A stretch of DNA of 9,506 bases, taken from positions 1 to 9,506 of the forward strand of contig JAEMTX010000071.1 in the NCBI GenBank assembly GCA_016462055.1, in the 5' to 3' direction. Shown piece after piece: positions 6,289-9,506 of the stretch. Each line of letters opens with the position of its first letter. The stretch's first letter is position 1. The DNA comes from Acidimicrobiia bacterium. GTDB taxonomy: Bacteria > Actinomycetota > Acidimicrobiia > Acidimicrobiales > Acidimicrobilacustridaceae. The position numbers and the translations under genes are program-made. The notes beneath the pieces were generated by a model that was given only the letters and a program-made list of their open reading frames with translations, was not told where the DNA came from and did no database searches.

Positions 6289-7726
6289 TCTCGAATGGAG
6301 TGAGGTCGGGGTTCGCCACAGAGTCGCGGTAGTGATACATCGAGTACGGATACTGCGTAACGATTTTTCCTGACGCACTCTCGTAGTAATGCCCGCAACC
6401 GGCATGCCACACGTCGACGCCGGCAATGGCCTGTTGCAGTTCAGCGTTGTACGCGTCCATTGCTTCACGTTGGGGATCGATCCAGTCGATTCCGTCGCTA
6501 TCCATTTGGGTGAGCAAATCGAGGACGTAGCCGACCTCGTATTCAGCCATTTGAATGAGTGAACCGGCGTTGTTGTTTGGTCCGTACAACATGAACAGAT
6601 TCGGGAAGCCGGTAGTGGTCACGCCGAGGTAGGCCTCGGGGCCATCGACCCATTCATCATCAAGGCTTCGACCATTACGCCCGGTAAAGGGGATACGTGA
6701 GGCGAACTTGTCGACCACGTATCCGGTCGCACACACAATGACGTCAACCTCGCGTTCAACTCCATCGGCGGTCACGATCCCGTTTGGCGTGATGCGATCG
6801 ATGGCATCGGTGATGAGTTCGACGTTCGGCCGATTAAACGCTGGGTAGTAGTCGTTCGAGAAGAGTGGGCGGAAGCAGCCCCACGGAACATGTGGAGTGA
6901 GCCCTTCACGGGTCTTCTCATCGTCGATCACTGAGATAGCGACGGCGCCGGCCCATTCGGCTCCGCCGAGGATTTCCTTATTACTAAACGGCGCATTCGG
7001 GCCGATGTAGTCCATGATCGCGTTGCGGTAGCCCTGAAGCGCTTCCGGATTGGTTCGAAACTCTTCGATCTGTTCGGCGGGAATCGGAAACTCTTCTTTG
7101 GGAAGCACCCATTGAGGCGATCGTTGGAAGGAATACAGGGTGTCTGCAAGCTTGGCGATTTCCGGAATGCTTTGCACCGCACTTGCAGCACTGCCAATGA
7201 CGGCGACGCGCTTGCCCGTTATGTCGAGATCGTGGGGCCATTCCCCTGTGTGAATCAATTCTCTGGAGAATGAATCGCGTCCAGCAATGTCGGGCCATTT
7301 TATTTCGCCGAACATTCCTTGAGCGCTGATGACGATGTCGGCGACGAGCGTTTCGCCGGTCGATGTCGTGACGTCCCACTCGGCGGTGTCATCGTTCCAG
7401 GTCGCACTGGACACGCCAGTATTCAAGTGGATCATCGGCCACAGATCGAGAGCGTCGACGGAGTCGCGCAAGTACTCGAGGATCTCGGGCTGTGACGCGT
7501 ACGACCGAGGCCACGATGGATTGAGATTGAACGAAAACGAATACGCATGGATCATGACGTCGCAGGAAAGTCCTGGGTAGCGGCTGCGCTGCCATGTGCC
7601 TCCGACGTCACCATCTCGTTCAAGAACCTTGACGTCGGTGTAGCCCGCTTCACGGAATTGATAGGCGGAGATGATGCCGCCTGGGCCTGCGCCGATGATA
7701 AGAATGCGGCGGTCTTTTCCGATCAT
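6275..7726 (-). CDS. Class B flavoprotein monooxygenase, Baeyer-Villiger-like
   Basis: A 483-residue FAD- and NAD(P)H-dependent monooxygenase. Relatives insert oxygen next to ketones or oxidise nitrogen or sulfur; the substrate here is unknown. Seen: FAD-binding GAGPGG (12-17), GGTWQRSRYPGLSCDV (42-57), the fingerprint region FSRELIHTGEWP (153-164), a second Rossmann site GSAASA (178-183), GCFRPLFSNDYYPAFNRP (283-300), CATGY (332-336) and GFPNLFMLYGPNNN (373-386). The Baeyer-Villiger fingerprint FxGxxxHxxxW(P/D) is met except that Gly is Arg155. The NAD(P) motif has Ala180 for the second Gly. The Arg equivalent to the catalytic Arg is kept (Arg286), but the preceding Lys is Phe285. I chose the start at 7726 rather than the longer ATG at 7768 because AGGAG sits 8 bases upstream and the FAD motif then begins at the usual distance. 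The gene diverges from the tRNA and the second monooxygenase. Confidence 0.88.
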   Translation of the reverse strand: MIGKDRRILIIGAGPGGIISAYQFREAGYTDVKVLERDGDVGGTWQRSRYPGLSCDVMIHAYSFSFNLNPSWPRSYASQPEILEYLRDSVDALDLWPMIHLNTGVSSATWNDDTAEWDVTTSTGETLVADIVISAQGMFGEIKWPDIAGRDSFSRELIHTGEWPHDLDITGKRVAVIGSAASAVQSIPEIAKLADTLYSFQRSPQWVLPKEEFPIPAEQIEEFRTNPEALQGYRNAIMDYIGPNAPFSNKEILGGAEWAGAVAISVIDDEKTREGLTPHVPWGCFRPLFSNDYYPAFNRPNVELITDAIDRITPNGIVTADGVEREVDVIVCATGYVVDKFASRIPFTGRNGRSLDDEWVDGPEAYLGVTTTGFPNLFMLYGPNNNAGSLIQMAEYEVGYVLDLLTQMDSDGIDWIDPQREAMDAYNAELQQAIAGVDVWHAGCGHYYESASGKIVTQYPYSMYHYRDSVANPDLTPFETGRR

Positions 7727-7734
7727 TGAAGAAG

Positions 7735-7739
7735 CTCCT
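7735..7739 (-). promoter_or_regulatory. Ribosome binding site that fixes the monooxygenase start
   Basis: On the minus strand AGGAG reads 7739 to 7735, with an 8-base spacer to the ATG at 7726-7724. This is the best Shine-Dalgarno match near the gene and supports this start over the in-frame ATG at 7768, which would add 14 poorly conserved-looking residues. Confidence 0.65.
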
Positions 7740-7845
7740 GCGGACGGCGTGATGAATGAGGTCAACATCCTGCCTTGTCCGGCGCATCAGCGTGAACGAT
7801 TCCCGACCTGATCAGCCGGTTGGCGAGATAGGGGGGTCGCTGGGC

Positions 7846-7851
7846 TAGATT
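7846..7851 (+). promoter_or_regulatory. Possible -10 element of the tRNA-Leu promoter
   Basis: TAGATT fits TANNNT and would start transcription about 37 bases before the mature tRNA, leaving a short 5' leader for RNase P. A TTGGCG at 7820-7825 resembles a -35 box, but the 20-base spacer is longer than usual. The rest of the 168-base gap between the divergent monooxygenase and the tRNA shows a GC-rich stretch and no open reading frame of note. I could not identify the promoter of the minus-strand gene. Confidence 0.35.
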
Positions 7852-7894
7852 GATGACTCGCAAACCGGTCGCTTCGGCGCATCCGGGGGGCCAC

Positions 7895-7981
7895 GTCGGA
7901 GTGGCGGAATTGGCATACGCGCTAGACTAAGGATCTAGTGCCCGCAAGGGCGTGGGGGTTCAAGTCCCCCCTCCGACACCA
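7895..7981 (+). tRNA. tRNA-Leu, anticodon AAG, CCA end encoded
   Basis: A complete type II tRNA. The acceptor stem GTCGGAG (7895-7901) pairs fully with CTCCGAC (7971-7977). It is followed by discriminator A and encoded CCA; A73 is the bacterial leucine identity base. The D arm contains GAATTGGCATAC, including the conserved GG. The anticodon stem CTAGA (7922-7926) pairs with TCTAG (7934-7938) around the 7-base loop CTAAGGA. The anticodon is therefore A7929-A7930-G7931, with G at position 37. The long variable arm is GCCC-GCAA-GGGC (7940-7951), and the T arm is GGGGG-TTCAAGT-CCCCC (7954-7970). The large variable arm rules out everything but Leu, Ser or Tyr, and A73 plus the AAG anticodon indicate Leu (codon CUU, and CUC/CUA if A34 is deaminated to inosine). 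Bacteria normally use GAG for this box, so A34 is unusual. Confidence 0.95.
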
Positions 7982-7983
7982 GA

Positions 7984-8018
7984 AGCGCCGTCCCAGTTGG
8001 GGCGGCGTTGTTGCGTTT
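7984..8018 (+). terminator. Intrinsic terminator after tRNA-Leu
   Basis: CGCCGTCCC (7986-7994), loop AGTT, then GGGGCGGCG (7999-8007) gives a 9-pair stem with a single T-G wobble. It can be extended outward by a further wobble and an A-T pair. It is followed by TTGTTGCGTTT, a T-rich but interrupted tail. The position 5 bases after the tRNA 3' end makes it the terminator of the tRNA transcript, and it separates that unit from the monooxygenase gene at 8062. Confidence 0.75.
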
Positions 8019-8061
8019 CGACAAATGCGAGAAAATTCGTGAAGTAGGCCTAGAGGGAATC

Positions 8062-9506
8062 ATGTCGACATCAGATCAGTACGCAGGCAATCCGCACGTG
8101 GGGCTTCCCATCACCGATGACGACGCCACGATCGAGGCAATGCTCGCCGATATGAGCATCCCCACGCTCGTTCTGTCGATGGTCCACATGACCGGCGACG
8201 CATCGTGGATCCGGGGACCGATTCGACCGTTAGGTCTATTCCTCAACGAAATCCAGGGCTACCTGCCTGAGGACCAAAAGGCCGAGATTCGAGTACGCGC
8301 TCTCGATGTCATCTGCTCTTATCGCGACAGCGGTTGTGCGCTTCCGCCACCGCCCGATGAAGCACTGCTGCGCGAAATGATGGCATGGCTTGTGTGCGAG
8401 GAAGTTCCTGCTGAGTACGTGCCGATGATGCTCGAAGACATGGAACTCGATGGAACCGACCAACGCAGTGTCGTGAGCCATTCATCGGCTGAAGCTCGAG
8501 CGGCATTGCCAGTCGTTGTCATTGGAGCGGGGGAGTCCGGTGTTCTTGCCGGCATTCGGCTTAAGCAGGCCGGCATCCCCTTCACCGTGATCGAAAAGAA
8601 CGCCGGTGTCGGCGGCACTTGGTACGAAAACTCCTATCCGGGTTGTCGTGTCGATGTGGGGAATCACTTCTATTGCTATTCATTCGAACCGTCCGATCAT
8701 TGGACCGAATACTTCGCCAAGCAACCTGAGATTCGTGCCTATTTCGAGGAAGTCACGAACCGCCACGATCTATGGTCGCAAATTCGTTTTTCGACTGAGG
8801 TCGTCCGTGCAAGTTGGGATGACGCTGCCGGTCTTTGGCATGTCGTGGTGCGCACGACCGATGGTCTCGAGGAAGTTCTTGATGCTCGTGCTGTCATTAC
8901 TGCAGTGGGACAGTTGAATCGCCCGAAGATTCCCGATATCCCCGGCATCGAAACTTTCGCTGGAGAGTCTTTCCATTCTGCACGGTGGGATCACTCGATC
9001 GACTACGCCGGTAAACGAGTGATCATGATCGGAGCTGGGGCAAGCGGCTTCCAGATCGCACCAACGATCGCTCCCGATGTTGCCTCGCTTGTCGTGTTCC
9101 AGCGCACGGCTCAGTGGATGTTCCCGAATCCGAACTATCACGAGAAGGTTCCGGCCGGACTGACTTGGGCCATCCAACACCTTCCGTTCTTCGGACGCTG
9201 GTATCGGTTCTTGTTGTTCTGGCCTGGTTGCGATGGTTCATTGGCCAACGCCAAGATCGATCCCGATTGGCCGCATCAAGACCGTTCGATCAATGCCGCC
9301 AATGACATGGCGCGACAGATGTTCACCGATTGGATCACCGGTCAAGTGGGTGACGACCCAGAACTCTTGGCCAAAGTCATCCCGGATTACCCGGCAACCG
9401 GCAAGCGCACATTGCAAGACAATGGCTCGTGGTTGAACGCGCTAAAGCGCGACAACGTTGAACTGGTGCGCACTGCAATCGATCACATCGATGCGACAGG
9501 TGTCGT
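8062..9506 (+). CDS. Baeyer-Villiger monooxygenase, 4-hydroxyacetophenone monooxygenase (HAPMO) type, 5' part
   Basis: The first 481 codons of an FAD/NADPH enzyme that inserts an oxygen atom next to a carbonyl, turning ketones into esters. The frame is open to the window edge; HAPMO enzymes are about 640 residues. Residues 1-148 are the extra N-terminal domain characteristic of HAPMO, including IPTLVLSMVHMTGD (33-46) and a YRDSG segment (87-91). Then come FAD-binding GAGESG (155-160), RLKQAGIPFTVIEKN (166-180), GGTWYENSYPGCRVDV (184-199), the complete Baeyer-Villiger fingerprint FAGESFHSARWD (299-310), NADPH-binding GAGASG (324-329) and GKR (447-449). The last holds the Lys and catalytic Arg equivalents (Lys448, Arg449). 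The start ATG 8062 has GAGGG at 8053-8057. It lies just after the tRNA terminator and so needs its own promoter, which I could not identify in the 40-odd bases available. The natural substrate is unknown; the family oxidises aryl and aliphatic ketones. Confidence 0.9.
   Translation, partial: MSTSDQYAGNPHVGLPITDDDATIEAMLADMSIPTLVLSMVHMTGDASWIRGPIRPLGLFLNEIQGYLPEDQKAEIRVRALDVICSYRDSGCALPPPPDEALLREMMAWLVCEEVPAEYVPMMLEDMELDGTDQRSVVSHSSAEARAALPVVVIGAGESGVLAGIRLKQAGIPFTVIEKNAGVGGTWYENSYPGCRVDVGNHFYCYSFEPSDHWTEYFAKQPEIRAYFEEVTNRHDLWSQIRFSTEVVRASWDDAAGLWHVVVRTTDGLEEVLDARAVITAVGQLNRPKIPDIPGIETFAGESFHSARWDHSIDYAGKRVIMIGAGASGFQIAPTIAPDVASLVVFQRTAQWMFPNPNYHEKVPAGLTWAIQHLPFFGRWYRFLLFWPGCDGSLANAKIDPDWPHQDRSINAANDMARQMFTDWITGQVGDDPELLAKVIPDYPATGKRTLQDNGSWLNALKRDNVELVRTAIDHIDATGV

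Noticed and set aside
7767..7768. Longer start at 7768 for the minus-strand monooxygenase
   Set aside because: The extra 14 residues precede the usual N-terminus of the family, and the internal ATG at 7726 has the strong AGGAG site at proper spacing.
7922..7938. Reading the tRNA anticodon as TAA (Leu UUR codons)
   Set aside because: TAA is present in the loop as letters 2-4, but the stem pairing fixes the loop as C-T-A-A-G-G-A, which places AAG at 34-36 and G at 37. Shifting by one would break the symmetric 7-base loop.
7959..7981. Attachment site for an integrated element at the tRNA 3' end
   Set aside because: No second copy of the tRNA 3' segment and no integrase gene occur in the window, so insertion is only a possibility outside it.

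Overview
The window looks like a chromosomal segment of a moderately GC-rich actinobacterium. An Acidimicrobiia-type lineage is my best guess. It rests on the gene complement (a lipoprotein-type ThiB, an actinobacterial-looking oligoendopeptidase F, two Baeyer-Villiger-type flavoprotein monooxygenases), on the mix of G/C- and T-ending codons, and on two genes whose ATG follows a -10-like hexamer by only 6 bases, as in leaderless transcripts. Taxonomy is inference; no marker gene settles it.

Bases 2-3975 hold a tightly packed plus-strand thiamine salvage operon: the 3' part of a thiamine pyrophosphokinase gene (thiN), then thiB (periplasmic-type binding lipoprotein), thiP (fused double permease) and thiQ (ATPase). 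The first two junctions are TGATG stop/start overlaps and the third has a 1-base gap, so the four genes should be co-transcribed and translationally coupled. Together they would capture thiamine outside the cell, import it with ATP and convert it directly to thiamine diphosphate.

Bases 4003-6255 carry two more plus-strand genes, a small SRPBCC/START-like protein and a 599-residue M3-family oligoendopeptidase F. Each follows a 27-base gap with its own possible leaderless promoter. The peptidase gene converges, with a 19-base gap, on a minus-strand class B flavoprotein monooxygenase (6275-7726).

Bases 7727-8061 form a compact divergent intergenic region. It contains a promoter-like sequence, a complete type II tRNA-Leu whose anticodon reads AAG, and a strong intrinsic terminator. 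After it, at 8062, begins a second flavoprotein monooxygenase. This one has the roughly 150-residue N-terminal extension and all fingerprints of the 4-hydroxyacetophenone monooxygenase (HAPMO) type of Baeyer-Villiger enzyme. It runs off the right edge.

I found no defence system, CRISPR array, insertion sequence, phage gene or biosynthetic cluster. The observation most worth following up is the tRNA-Leu with adenosine at the wobble position, which is unusual in bacteria. Next are the altered cofactor-binding motifs of the minus-strand monooxygenase.
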